Origin: Streptococcus parasanguinis
Lineage (GTDB): Bacteria; Bacillota; Bacilli; Lactobacillales; Streptococcaceae
Reading direction: 5' to 3'
Assembly (NCBI RefSeq): GCF_016648855.1
Contig: NZ_JACLQU010000006.1
Coordinates: 1 to 64,000, forward strand
DNA: 64,000 nt
The notes beneath the pieces were generated by a model, which was not told where the DNA came from, made no database searches, and was given only the letters and a program-made list of their open reading frames with translations. Shown here piece by piece: positions 9,474-19,327 of the stretch; positions within the stretch are counted from its first letter, which is position 1; each line of letters opens with the position of its first letter. Both the position numbers and the translations under genes were made by a program.

Positions 9474-9479
9474 ATAGAA

Positions 9480-9665
9480 TTACCAAGATGCTTTTGTAAC
9501 ACCTGGGATTTGACCTTTGTATGCCAATTCACGGAAGCAAACACGGCAAAGTTTAAACTTGCGGTAAACTGAGTGTGGACGTCCACAACGTTCACAGCGA
9601 GTGTATGCTTGAGTAGAGAACTTCGCTGGGCGTTTGTTCTTAGCAATCATAGATTTTTTAGCCAT
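9480..9665 (-). CDS. rpsN: 30S ribosomal protein S14, zinc-binding type (type Z)
   Basis: 61-residue short S14 with an intact zinc ribbon: Cys24, Cys27, Cys40 and Cys43 (CERC and CRVC). This is the zinc-dependent form used in the spc operon of Firmicutes. Lies 17 nt after rplE. Confidence 0.97.
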   Translation of the reverse strand: MAKKSMIAKNKRPAKFSTQAYTRCERCGRPHSVYRKFKLCRVCFRELAYKGQIPGVTKASW

Positions 9666-9682
9666 TAGTTTTACCTCCTATA

Positions 9683-10225
9683 TTATTTTGCAAACGGCAT
9701 TCCGAGGCCAGTAAGCAATGCACGTGATTCTTCGTCTGTGTTCGCTGTAGTTACGATTACGATATCCAAACCACGAGTTTTATCAACATCATCAAAGTTG
9801 ATTTCTGGGAAGATCAATTGTTCTTTCACACCAAGTGTGTAGTTTCCGCGTCCATCAAATGATTTAGTTGGAACACCATGGAAGTCACGTACACGTGGAA
9901 GTGAAACTGTTACCAATTTATCCAAGAATTCGTACATACGTTCACCACGAAGGGTAACTTTTGCACCGATCGCAACACCTTCACGAAGACGGAAGCCGGC
10001 GATTGATTTTTTAGCCTTAGTGATCAATGGTTTTTGACCTGAGATCAAAGCAAGCTCTTCAGCAGCTTTTTCAAGGTTTTTAGCATTTGATACTGCATCA
10101 CCAACACCCATGTTCAAAACGATTTTATCAACTTTTGGCACAGCCATAACTGATGAATAGTTGAACTGTTCAGTCAATGATGGTACTACTTCATTAAGGT
10201 ATTTTTCTTTTAAACGATTAGCCAT
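9683..10225 (-). CDS. rplE: 50S ribosomal protein L5
   Basis: 180-residue L5, a 5S rRNA-binding protein of the central protuberance. Conserved [17 protein letters not shown] and [20 protein letters not shown]. 23 nt after rplX. Confidence 0.98.
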   Translation of the reverse strand: MANRLKEKYLNEVVPSLTEQFNYSSVMAVPKVDKIVLNMGVGDAVSNAKNLEKAAEELALISGQKPLITKAKKSIAGFRLREGVAIGAKVTLRGERMYEFLDKLVTVSLPRVRDFHGVPTKSFDGRGNYTLGVKEQLIFPEINFDDVDKTRGLDIVIVTTANTDEESRALLTGLGMPFAK

Positions 10226-10248
10226 TATACTTCTCCTTTCCTTCGTGA

Positions 10249-10554
10249 TTAGTCAAGCACTTCGCCTGATTTTTTGTTGTAGCGAACTTTTTTGCCGTCT
10301 ACAAATTTGTAGCCAACACGTCCAGCAACACCGTTTTTGTCCAAAACTTGAACGTTAGAAGCATGGATTGGAGCTTCTTTTTCAACGATTGCACCTTGAG
10401 GGTTTTCGTTATTTGGACGTTGGTGTTTCTTGATGATGTTTACACCTTCTACAACAACTTTATTTACTTTTGGAAGAGCAGTAAGAACAACAGCTTCTAC
10501 GCCTTTGTCTTTACCAGCGATTACGCGAACTTTGTCGCCTTTTTTTACAAACAT
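10249..10554 (-). CDS. rplX: 50S ribosomal protein L24
   Basis: 101-residue L24 with an N-terminal KOW motif ([20 protein letters not shown]). It initiates 50S assembly. 75 nt after rplN; a GC-rich hairpin (GGGCACCCTGGCTTATGCCA region, 10581-10604) occupies the gap. Confidence 0.97.
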   Translation of the reverse strand: MFVKKGDKVRVIAGKDKGVEAVVLTALPKVNKVVVEGVNIIKKHQRPNNENPQGAIVEKEAPIHASNVQVLDKNGVAGRVGYKFVDGKKVRYNKKSGEVLD

Positions 10555-10629
10555 TTTATTCTCCTTTTATTCTTACGCCCGATGGGCACCCTGGCTTATG
10601 CCAGGGGACTGTGTTTGTTTTTTTATTGA

Positions 10630-10998
10630 TTAAAGTACTTCTGGAGCAAGTGACACGATCTTCATGAAACCACCGTCACGCAATTCACGTGCAACTGGGC
10701 CAAAGATACGAGTTCCGCGAGGAGTTTTGTCGTCACGGATGATTACTGCTGCATTTTCGTCGAATTTGATGTATGAACCATCTTTACGACGAGCACCTGA
10801 TTTAGTACGAACGATAACAGCTTTTACAACGTCACCTTTCTTAACCGCACCACCAGGAGTAGCTTGTTTTACTGATGCAACGATTACATCACCGATGCTC
10901 GCGAATTTACGTTTTGAACCACCAAGAACTTTGATTGTCAAGATTTCGCGTGCGCCACTGTTGTCAGCGACTTTCAAACGAGTTTCTGTTTGAATCAT
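10630..10998 (-). CDS. rplN: 50S ribosomal protein L14
   Basis: 122-residue L14 ([20 protein letters not shown]), at the subunit interface. First gene of the spc part of the operon, following rpsQ by 25 nt with no intervening terminator, so S10 and spc are probably one transcript. Confidence 0.98.
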   Translation of the reverse strand: MIQTETRLKVADNSGAREILTIKVLGGSKRKFASIGDVIVASVKQATPGGAVKKGDVVKAVIVRTKSGARRKDGSYIKFDENAAVIIRDDKTPRGTRIFGPVARELRDGGFMKIVSLAPEVL

Positions 10999-11023
10999 TT
11001 ACGTTTTCTCCTTTCAGGTATGA

Positions 11024-11284
11024 TTAGATGATGACCGCTTCTTCAACGACTTCTACAAGACGGAAGCGTTTTGTAGCTGAAAGCGGACGAGTTTCCATGA
11101 TACGAACGATATCGCCTTCTTTAGCAACATTGTTTTCATCATGAGCTTTGTATTTTTTAGAATAGTTGATACGTTTACCATAGACTGGGTGGTTACGTTT
11201 AGTTTCAACTACAACTGTGATTGTTTTGTCCATTTTGTCAGACACAACGCGTCCAACAAGAACTTTACGATTATTGCGTTCCAT
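11024..11284 (-). CDS. rpsQ: 30S ribosomal protein S17
   Basis: 86-residue OB-fold protein S17 ([20 protein letters not shown]), a primary 16S rRNA binder. Last gene of the S10 block. Confidence 0.98.
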
Positions 11285-11307
11285 TGAAATTCTCCTTCCC
11301 TAGTCTA

Positions 11308-11514
11308 TTATTTAGCTTCTGATTGAACAGTTTTGATACGAGCGATTTGTTTTTTCACTTCTTTCAAACGTCCAGTTTGTTCCAATTGACCAGCAGCCGC
11401 TTGGAAACGAAGTTCAAACAATTCTTTCTTCAATTCATTTTCACGCTTCGCGAGTTCTTCTTGAGAAAGACCACGAAGTTCTTTAACAAATTCTTTTACT
11501 TCTGTAAGTTTCAT
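11308..11514 (-). CDS. rpmC: 50S ribosomal protein L29
   Basis: 68-residue helical L29 ([20 protein letters not shown]), near the tunnel exit where trigger factor and SRP dock. 9 nt after rplP. Confidence 0.98.
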   Translation of the reverse strand: MKLTEVKEFVKELRGLSQEELAKRENELKKELFELRFQAAAGQLEQTGRLKEVKKQIARIKTVQSEAK

Positions 11515-11523
11515 GACCTCTCC

Positions 11524-11937
11524 TTATTCTGCTTCACGTTTCACAAATTTAGTTTTAACTGGCAATTTGTGGCTAGCAAGACGAAGCGCTTCGCGTGCGA
11601 TCTCTTCAGATACACCAGCAATTTCGAACATCACTTTACCACGTTTAACTGGTGCTACCCAACCTTCAGGAGCCCCTTTACCAGATCCCATACGTACCCC
11701 GATAGCTTTAGCGGTGTATGATTTGTGTGGGAAAATCTTAATCCAAACTTTACCACCACGTTTCATGTAACGAGTCATGGCGATACGAGCAGCCTCGATT
11801 TGACGGTTTGTGATCCAGTGGCTAGTTGTAGCTTGAAGACCGTATTCACCGAATGCTACTTCTTTTCCACCTTTTGCTTCACCGCGCATTTTACCACGGA
11901 ATTCGCGACGGTGTTTTACACGTTTAGGTACTAACAT
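11524..11937 (-). CDS. rplP: 50S ribosomal protein L16
   Basis: 137-residue L16 ([20 protein letters not shown]), which organises the A-site tRNA elbow region of 23S rRNA. Starts 3 nt after rpsC, consistent with translational coupling. Confidence 0.98.
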   Translation of the reverse strand: MLVPKRVKHRREFRGKMRGEAKGGKEVAFGEYGLQATTSHWITNRQIEAARIAMTRYMKRGGKVWIKIFPHKSYTAKAIGVRMGSGKGAPEGWVAPVKRGKVMFEIAGVSEEIAREALRLASHKLPVKTKFVKREAE

Positions 11938-11940
11938 TGG

Positions 11941-12594
11941 TTATTTACCTCCTTTAGCGTCTTTACGAGCTGGAAGAACTTCACCACGGTAGATCCATAC
12001 TTTAACACCAAGTTTACCGTAAGTAGTGTCTGCTTCTTCCCAAGCGTAATCGATATCAGCGCGAAGTGTGTGGAGTGGAACAGTTCCTTCAGAGTATCCT
12101 TCTGCACGGGCAATATCTGCACCGTTCAAACGACCTGATACTTGAGTTTTGATTCCTTTAGCTCCAGCACGCATAGCACGTTGGATCGCTTGTTTTTGTG
12201 CACGACGGAAAGCAACACGTTGTTCCAATTGACGAGCAATTCCTTCACCAACAAGGTGAGCATCCAAATCAGGACGTTTGATCTCAATGATGTTGATGTG
12301 GACTTGTTTACCAGTCAATTTGTTAAGAGCTGCACGAAGTGCATCAACGTTTGCTCCACCTTTACCGATAACCATACCTGGTTTAGCAGTGTGAAGTGAA
12401 ACGTTAACTTTGTTTACTGCGCGTTCGATTTCAATAGTTGAAACGGCTGCGTCAGCCAATTCTTTTTGAATGAATTTACGGATTGCAAGATCTTCATGAA
12501 GGTAATCCGCGTATTCTTTTTCAGCATACCATTTGGCATCCCAATCACGGATGATACCAACACGCATACCAATTGGATGTACTTTTTGACCCAC
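11941..12594 (-). CDS. rpsC: 30S ribosomal protein S3
   Basis: 217-residue S3 with the KH domain [14 protein letters not shown]. Part of the mRNA entry channel. Ends [13 protein letters not shown]. 12 nt after rplV. Confidence 0.98.
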   Translation of the reverse strand: MGQKVHPIGMRVGIIRDWDAKWYAEKEYADYLHEDLAIRKFIQKELADAAVSTIEIERAVNKVNVSLHTAKPGMVIGKGGANVDALRAALNKLTGKQVHINIIEIKRPDLDAHLVGEGIARQLEQRVAFRRAQKQAIQRAMRAGAKGIKTQVSGRLNGADIARAEGYSEGTVPLHTLRADIDYAWEEADTTYGKLGVKVWIYRGEVLPARKDAKGGK

Positions 12595-12606
12595 GAGTTT
12601 ACCTCC

Positions 12607-12951
12607 TTATTTTTCTGCAACAGCTACTGTGATGTGAGCTGTACGTTTGTTGATTGGTGATGCTGAACCTTTCGCACGTGGACGGAAACGTTTCATAGTT
12701 GGTCCTTCGTTTGCGAATGCTTCAGATACTACCAAGTTAGCTTTTTCCAAACCAAAGTTGTTTTCAGCGTTTGCTACTGCTGAGTTCAACACTTTAAGGA
12801 TGATCCCTGCAGCTTTGTTTGGTGTGAATGTCAAAATAGCGATGGCATCGGCTACGCTTTTACCACGGATGTTGTCAAGAACAAGACGTGATTTACGAGG
12901 TGAAACACGCACTGTACGAGCCATTGCTTTAGCTGAAGTAATTTCTGCCAT
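12607..12951 (-). CDS. rplV: 50S ribosomal protein L22
   Basis: 114-residue L22 lining the nascent-peptide tunnel. The beta-hairpin segment [19 protein letters not shown], where macrolide-resistance changes are known in the family, appears intact. Confidence 0.98.
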   Translation of the reverse strand: MAEITSAKAMARTVRVSPRKSRLVLDNIRGKSVADAIAILTFTPNKAAGIILKVLNSAVANAENNFGLEKANLVVSEAFANEGPTMKRFRPRAKGSASPINKRTAHITVAVAEK

Positions 12952-12962
12952 TTATGTTCTCC

Positions 12963-13244
12963 TTATTTTCTACGTGTCTTCTTGTCGTCTGCCGCGTGAC
13001 CTTTGTAAGTACGAGTTGGTGCAAATTCACCAAGCTTGTGACCTACCATGTCTTCTTGGATGTAAACAGGTACATGTTTACGTCCATCATAAACTGCGAT
13101 AGTGTATCCGATGAAACTTGGGAAGATCGTTGAACGACGTGACCAAGTTTTAATTACTTTTTTCTTTTCGTCGTTTGCTTGAGCTTCAACTTTTTTCATC
13201 AAATGCTCATCGACGAAAGGTCCTTTTTTAAGACTACGTCCCAT
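12963..13244 (-). CDS. rpsS: 30S ribosomal protein S19
   Basis: 93-residue S19 ([20 protein letters not shown]). The start is placed at the ATG at 13242-13244, which has a GGAGAA Shine-Dalgarno and gives the family length. An 11-residue longer ORF (from 13277) is not family-like. Confidence 0.96.
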
Positions 13245-13285
13245 TTTGTAATTTTCTCCTTTAAAATTTAGTACCACAGCGGCTT

Positions 13286-13302
13286 GCGCTGCTATGCAGC
13301 GC
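13286..13302 (-). other. Hairpin between rplB and rpsS
   Basis: Perfect 7-bp inverted repeat GCGCTGC/GCAGCGC with a 3-nt loop in the 96-nt gap. GC-rich against the local background, without a T-run. Confidence 0.45.
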
Positions 13303-13340
13303 TACCGAGCTGGCGGAAAGTGTAAGCTAGTTGCTTATGA

Positions 13341-14174
13341 TTATTTTTGGTTGCGACGACGAACGATAAGTTTGTCAGATTTCGCTTTCTTGTTACGAGT
13401 TTTAAGACCAAGCGCAGGTTTACCCCAAGGAGTAGATGGCGCTTTACGTCCAACTGGTGCTTTACCTTCACCACCACCGTGTGGGTGATCATTCGGGTTC
13501 ATTACAGAACCACGAACTGTAGGGCGAACACCTTTCCAGCGGTTACGTCCCGCTTTACCAAGGTTTACAAGTCCATGTTGTTCGTTTCCGACAACACCAA
13601 CTGTAGCACGGCAAGTTCCAAGAATCATACGAACTTCGCCTGATTGAAGACGAACAAGTACATATTTACCTTCAGAACCCAATACTTGAGCAGAAGCTCC
13701 AGCAGCACGTACCAATTCTCCACCTTTACCAGGTTTCAATTCAATGTTGTGGATCAAAGTACCAACTGGGATGTTAGCAAGTGGAAGAGCATTTCCGACT
13801 TTGATATCTGCTTCTGGTCCTGATACGATGCGTTGACCTACTTCAAGACCTTTAGGGGCGATGATGTAAGCTTTCACACCGTCAGTGTAGTGTACAAGCG
13901 CGATGTTTGCTGAGCGGTTTGGATCGTATTCGATCGTTTTAACGACTGCTTCAACTCCATCTTTGTTACGTTTGAAATCGATCAAACGGTAATGACGTTT
14001 GTGTCCACCACCTTGGTGACGAACAGTGATACGACCGTTATTGTTACGACCTGCTTTGTTTTTAAGAGAAACAAGCAAAGTTTTCTCAGGTGTGTTTGTT
14101 GTGATTTCAGCGAAATCCAAAGAAGTCATATTACGGCGACCGTTTGTTGTTGGTTTATAAACACGAATTCCCAC
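13341..14174 (-). CDS. rplB: 50S ribosomal protein L2
   Basis: 277-residue L2, essential for subunit association and the peptidyl transferase region. N-terminal [20 protein letters not shown] and the conserved C-terminal [20 protein letters not shown] are present. Confidence 0.98.
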   Translation of the reverse strand: MGIRVYKPTTNGRRNMTSLDFAEITTNTPEKTLLVSLKNKAGRNNNGRITVRHQGGGHKRHYRLIDFKRNKDGVEAVVKTIEYDPNRSANIALVHYTDGVKAYIIAPKGLEVGQRIVSGPEADIKVGNALPLANIPVGTLIHNIELKPGKGGELVRAAGASAQVLGSEGKYVLVRLQSGEVRMILGTCRATVGVVGNEQHGLVNLGKAGRNRWKGVRPTVRGSVMNPNDHPHGGGEGKAPVGRKAPSTPWGKPALGLKTRNKKAKSDKLIVRRRNQK

Positions 14175-14191
14175 GATATTTCCTCCTTAGA

Positions 14192-14488
14192 TTATTCAGC
14201 TTCAGTAGCAAACAACTCGATTGCTTTAGAATCAGCTGCAAGCGTGATGATAGCTTTTTTAGTTTTTGATGTAAAACCAGTGTAACGTCCAACGCGTTTT
14301 GCTTTAGGTTTTACGTTTACAGTGTTCACATTCGCAACTTTTACACCTTCAAACGCAGCTTCAACAGCTTGTTTGATCAAAAGTTTGTGAGCGCGAGTGT
14401 CAACTTCGAATACATATTTGCCTGCTTCAAGTTGAGCCATTGACTTTTCAGTGATAACAGGTTTTTTGATAACATCATACAAATTCAT
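14192..14488 (-). CDS. rplW: 50S ribosomal protein L23
   Basis: 98-residue L23, a tunnel-exit docking site for trigger factor and [23 protein letters not shown]. Its start codon overlaps the rplD stop by 1 nt (TAATG), implying translational coupling. Confidence 0.98.
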   Translation of the reverse strand: MNLYDVIKKPVITEKSMAQLEAGKYVFEVDTRAHKLLIKQAVEAAFEGVKVANVNTVNVKPKAKRVGRYTGFTSKTKKAIITLAADSKAIELFATEAE

Positions 14489-15111
14489 TATGCAAGAACC
14501 TCCTCGATTTTAGAGATAGCTGCTTGAGTAACAAGAAGTTTGTCACTATTTGCGATGTCAAGAACACTTGCAGTTGTAGCAGTCGCAACTTTCACGTTTG
14601 GAAGGTTACGAGCTGAAAGAGCTGCGAATTCGTTTCCTTCTTCAAGAATAACAAGGACTTTAGAATCGATGCTCAAAGCTGCAAGAACTTTTGCAAATTC
14701 AGCAGTTTTTGGAGCTGTAAATTCAAGAGAATCAACGGCTACAAATTTGTTTTCAGCAACTTTTTCTGAGTAAACAGATTTAAGTGCAAGGCGACGAACT
14801 TTTTGAGGAAGTTTGTACGCATAGCTACGTGGAGTTGGTCCGAAGACGATTCCACCACCACGCCATTGTGGAGAGCGGATAGAACCTTGACGAGCACGTC
14901 CAGTTCCTTTTTGACGCCATGGTTTGCGTCCGCCACCTGAAACGGCTGAACGGTTTTTAACAGCGTGAGTTCCTTGACGAAGGCTAGCACGTTGGCTGAT
15001 GATCACATCAAATACAACTGCTTGGTTTGGTTCGATACCAAAGATCGCATCGTTAAGAACAACTTCGCCCGCTTGTTTACCAGTTTGGTCGAATAATGTT
15101 ACATTTGCCAT
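14488..15111 (-). CDS. rplD: 50S ribosomal protein L4
   Basis: 207-residue L4. It has the extended tunnel loop ([20 protein letters not shown]) and, in enterobacteria, represses the S10 operon by binding its leader. Whether it does so here is unknown, although the S10 leader does contain a strong hairpin. Confidence 0.98.
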   Translation of the reverse strand: MANVTLFDQTGKQAGEVVLNDAIFGIEPNQAVVFDVIISQRASLRQGTHAVKNRSAVSGGGRKPWRQKGTGRARQGSIRSPQWRGGGIVFGPTPRSYAYKLPQKVRRLALKSVYSEKVAENKFVAVDSLEFTAPKTAEFAKVLAALSIDSKVLVILEEGNEFAALSARNLPNVKVATATTASVLDIANSDKLLVTQAAISKIEEVLA

Positions 15112-15135
15112 TTTGACTGTATTCCCCTTTCCTTA

Positions 15136-15762
15136 TTATTTACCAGCTTTAACTGCTGACTTGATAGTGATAAGAGATTTCTTAGCACCTGGTACGTTAC
15201 CTTTGATAAGGATAACGTTCTTTTCTGGAACAACTTGTACAACTTCAAGGTTTTGAATCGTTACACGATCGCCACCCATACGTCCTGCAAGGTTTTTACC
15301 TTTGAATACGCGGTTAGGTGCAACAGGTCCCATAGAACCTGGACGACGGTGGTAACGAGAACCGTGAGCCATTGGTCCACGTGATTGTCCGTGGCGTTTG
15401 ATAACACCTTGGAAACCTTTACCTTTAGAAGTACCAGTTACATCAACAATGTCTCCAGCTTCGAAAGTGTCAACTGTGATTTCAGCACCAACTTCCAAGC
15501 CTTCAACGTTTTTGAATTCACGAATGAAGCGCTTAGGAGCCGTGTTAGCTTTTGCTACATGTCCTTTAGCAGGTTTGTTGCTCAATACTTCGCGTTTGTC
15601 ATCGAAACCAACTTGGATAGCGTTGTAACCATCTGTTTCAACAGTTTTAACTTGAAGAACAACGTTTGGAGTTGCTTCGATAACTGTTACAGGGATCAAT
15701 TCGCCAGCTTCAGTGAAGATTTGAGTCATTCCCACTTTTTTCCCTAAGATTCCTTTTGTCAT
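15136..15762 (-). CDS. rplC: 50S ribosomal protein L3
   Basis: 208-residue L3 ([20 protein letters not shown]), an assembly initiator with a loop reaching the peptidyl transferase centre ([20 protein letters not shown]). 81 nt after rpsJ. Confidence 0.98.
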   Translation of the reverse strand: MTKGILGKKVGMTQIFTEAGELIPVTVIEATPNVVLQVKTVETDGYNAIQVGFDDKREVLSNKPAKGHVAKANTAPKRFIREFKNVEGLEVGAEITVDTFEAGDIVDVTGTSKGKGFQGVIKRHGQSRGPMAHGSRYHRRPGSMGPVAPNRVFKGKNLAGRMGGDRVTIQNLEVVQVVPEKNVILIKGNVPGAKKSLITIKSAVKAGK

Positions 15763-15843
15763 GAGAAAATAGTTCCTTTTCTATAGTTTTTTATTCAAAA
15801 AGTTTTTAACGAGCGTTTTTTATGCTCTTGATCAAGCTTTAGA

Positions 15844-16152
15844 TTAAAGTTTGATTTCTACGTTTACACCACTTGGAAGATCTAATTTCATCAAAGCGTC
15901 AACTGTTTTTTGAGTTGGGTTGATGATGTCGATCAAGCGTTTGTGTGTACGCATTTCGAATTGTTCGCGAGAATCTTTGTATTTGTGAGTCGCACGAATG
16001 ATTGTGTAGAGGCTACGCTCAGTTGGAAGTGGGATTGGACCCGCAACTTGTGCACCTGTACGAGTAGCTGATTCTACGATTTTTGCAGCCGCTGTGTCGA
16101 GTGTACGGTGTTCGTACGCTTTCAAACGGATGCGGATTTTTTTGTTTGCCAT
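15844..16152 (-). CDS. rpsJ: 30S ribosomal protein S10
   Basis: 102-residue S10 (NUSE in transcription antitermination with NusB). [20 protein letters not shown] start and the conserved [20 protein letters not shown]. First gene of the operon, with a 137-nt leader from the promoter at 16289-16317. Confidence 0.98.
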   Translation of the reverse strand: MANKKIRIRLKAYEHRTLDTAAAKIVESATRTGAQVAGPIPLPTERSLYTIIRATHKYKDSREQFEMRTHKRLIDIINPTQKTVDALMKLDLPSGVNVEIKL

Positions 16153-16204
16153 CTTTTTCTCCTTTTCGTCTATTTAAGGTAATAGGCTAGCTCCACAAGA
16201 AAAC

Positions 16205-16241
16205 CGACGCGCGTTGCGTGGCAATGCAACCGAGCGTGTCG
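16205..16241 (-). promoter_or_regulatory. Strong hairpin in the S10 operon leader
   Basis: CGACGCGC-GTTGC pairs with GCAAC-CGA-GCGTGTCG around an 8-nt loop, within the 5' untranslated leader of rpsJ. An outer TAGCT/AGCTA pairing may extend it. It could be the target of ribosomal protein feedback, but this is inference from position. Confidence 0.5.
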
Positions 16242-16288
16242 CAACCTCTTGCATCAAAGCTAATAGCTGTTTTTCACAGCACCATAGT

Positions 16289-16317
16289 AGTTTAACACAA
16301 ACAAAGGCCCAATGCAA
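16289..16317 (-). promoter_or_regulatory. Promoter of the S10-spc-alpha operon
   Basis: Minus-strand -35 TTGCAT (16312-16317), 17-nt spacer, -10 TAAACT (16289-16294). It is the only good promoter match in the gap between tgt and rpsJ. Confidence 0.65.
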
Positions 16318-16406
16318 GGGATTTGAGAAGATTTTTTTCGTTTTTTTGATGAAAGTGTTTTCGAGAAAAATAGAGTACTAAAAAAGTTGCTATTATATAG
16401 GAAAAA

Positions 16407-16528
16407 GGGAGCGAGACAGAACAAATTTATATCCAATTTGTTCGTCGTCTCGCCCCCGCACAGTTGATTAGGTTATCTTTGGAGCTTAACAAGCGAACAA
16501 AGATACCAATCAACCACTGCGTCTAGCA
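16407..16528 (+). repeat. Dispersed double-hairpin repeat, family 2, copy 1
   Basis: First hairpin: GGGAGCGAGAC ... GTCTCGCCCCC with an inner ACAAATT/AATTTGT stem. Second hairpin: GTTGATTAGG ... CCAATCAAC, followed by CACTGCGTCTAGC. The same architecture recurs at 38953-39081 and 55793-55911 in reverse orientation. It fills most of the 16318-16584 interval, which has no gene. Confidence 0.7.
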
Positions 16529-16584
16529 GTTATTCCTATTATTCTCAGATGGCTGTAGTCTTTTTTCTTCCTATTTATCTATTT

Positions 16585-17830
<1,246 letters not shown>

Positions 17831-17837
17831 GGACTTA

Positions 17838-17846
17838 TGTTATAAT
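17838..17846 (+). promoter_or_regulatory. Extended -10 promoter of the DUF975 gene
   Basis: TG-t-TATAAT at 17838-17846 on the plus strand. Transcription would begin near 17853, which supports the ATG at 17878 rather than earlier in-frame starts. Confidence 0.65.
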
Positions 17847-17877
17847 AAAAAGTACTACTATGAAGAGAGTGTCATCT

Positions 17878-18747
17878 ATGAACCTTAAATTGATTCGCCT
17901 CCGGGCACGTACCATGCAAGTCCAGCAACCGGGCTTAGCTATCCTTTTTGCTCTTCCGGTCCTGTTGACCATTCTTGCTAACTTTCTCTTAAGTGGGCAA
18001 GATCTGGTCGATCTACTACCGGACATGACCTTGCAGCAAGCAAGTATCTACATGATCCAGCGGCAGCTCTTTCCTTCTGTCGTCTCCTTTGTCATCTCCA
18101 TTTTAGTGGTTGGTGCGACTTTTAGCTATTTAGATACGATTAATCCCAAGATCGAACACCGAACACGTGTCTTAGATATCTTTAAACAAGATCGCTTTAC
18201 CTCTGTATTTGCCACCTTGATCTTGAAGCAAGCCGTCCTCTTTTTATGGGGACTCATCCTCTATGTGGGGAGTCTCATCAGCACCTACGCCAGCATTCGA
18301 TTTTTGGCGATCTACGATAAGGTGAGCAACCCTAGCACTCTGAGTGCTTCCAGTCCTGAATTCCAATCTCTCATGCAACAAATGCCTCTGATGACTGCTG
18401 GTGTCATACTTGGCCTGATTGGCCTCCTCTTTTACCTGCCACAATACTACAGTCTCAGCTTGGTCGAATTGATCCTCTATGAGCAATTACGAGACGGCGA
18501 CTACAAGGGAGCCTTTGGAGTCCTTCGCCAAAGTCGTGAAACCATGAAAGGGTTCCGCAGCAATCGCTTGGTGCTCGATCTAACCTTGATTGGTTGGTAC
18601 TTCTTGAATTACTTCACGCGCGATGTCATCGGCTTTTATACCATGCCTTACTTTATCAACTGCCAAATTGCCTTTTATGATCAAATCAAGCAGATTAAAC
18701 AAGGGCCGCGCCATTTTACAGGCCATCCAAGCCATGAAACTGAATAA
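17878..18747 (+). CDS. DUF975 family integral membrane protein
   Basis: 289 residues from the chosen ATG, with about six hydrophobic segments (for example PGLAILFALPVLLTILANFL, and LMTAGVILGLIGLLFYLP in the middle). It resembles the DUF975 family, common in Firmicutes and of unknown function. Earlier in-frame ATGs (17803, 17860) lie at or before the expected transcription start. It is the only plus-strand gene in this part of the window and is closed by a bidirectional terminator. Confidence 0.7.
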   Translation: MNLKLIRLRARTMQVQQPGLAILFALPVLLTILANFLLSGQDLVDLLPDMTLQQASIYMIQRQLFPSVVSFVISILVVGATFSYLDTINPKIEHRTRVLDIFKQDRFTSVFATLILKQAVLFLWGLILYVGSLISTYASIRFLAIYDKVSNPSTLSASSPEFQSLMQQMPLMTAGVILGLIGLLFYLPQYYSLSLVELILYEQLRDGDYKGAFGVLRQSRETMKGFRSNRLVLDLTLIGWYFLNYFTRDVIGFYTMPYFINCQIAFYDQIKQIKQGPRHFTGHPSHETE

Positions 18748-18752
18748 GAGTA

Positions 18753-18786
18753 AGAAGAAAACCCCAGCTTGCTGGGGTTTTCTTCT
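18753..18786. terminator. Bidirectional terminator between convergent genes
   Basis: A 16-bp perfect stem (AGAAGAAAACCCCAGC and its complement) with a 2-nt loop. A/T tracts on both sides let it serve the DUF975 gene (plus) and the CoA-binding gene (minus). Confidence 0.9.
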
Positions 18787-18803
18787 ATTCAATTGTTTAT
18801 CAT

Positions 18804-19256
18804 TTATAAACCGTATAGGGAGTCCCCTAAGATCAGTCGGGTGTGTTCCCGTTTGATACAGCGGTTCATGACGATATCTTCTCGTCCAGCTCCACGAAGG
18901 ATTTCTTCTGCTTCTTGATTTTCCAGCTCCAATTGTGCCCAGAAAATTTTCGCATCCGTCTCAATAAAATCACGTGCCACATCTGGTAAAAACTCACTGC
19001 GACGGTACACATCAACGATATCTACTGGGAATGGGATCTCCTGTAAGCTAGCGTACACCGTTTCTCCAAGGATCTGGCCACCAGCTGCGCGGGGGTTGAC
19101 AGGAATAATCCGATAGCCCCGCTCTTGCATCTCCTTACTGACACGATGACTGGTCGTATCTTCACGATCAGATAATCCCACTACAGCAATGATCTTGCTG
19201 GTTTCTAGGTAATGTTTGATAATGCCATCACTAGGATTGCGAAATGAATAAGCCAT
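18804..19256 (-). CDS. CoA-binding domain protein (YccU-like)
   Basis: 150-residue single Rossmann-type CoA-binding domain. KIIAVVGLSDREDTTSHRVS carries the glycine-rich turn, and YRIIPVNPRA and VDIVDVYRRSEFLPDV are family signatures. Catalytic role unknown. It follows polA by 71 nt without a terminator, so the two are probably co-transcribed. Confidence 0.85.
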   Translation of the reverse strand: MAYSFRNPSDGIIKHYLETSKIIAVVGLSDREDTTSHRVSKEMQERGYRIIPVNPRAAGGQILGETVYASLQEIPFPVDIVDVYRRSEFLPDVARDFIETDAKIFWAQLELENQEAEEILRGAGREDIVMNRCIKREHTRLILGDSLYGL

Positions 19257-19327
19257 AAGAATCTCCTTTTTGTGTTTCTTGTCTTAAGAATTTATATGAT
19301 ACTGGACGTGCTTGTACGACTTCCATT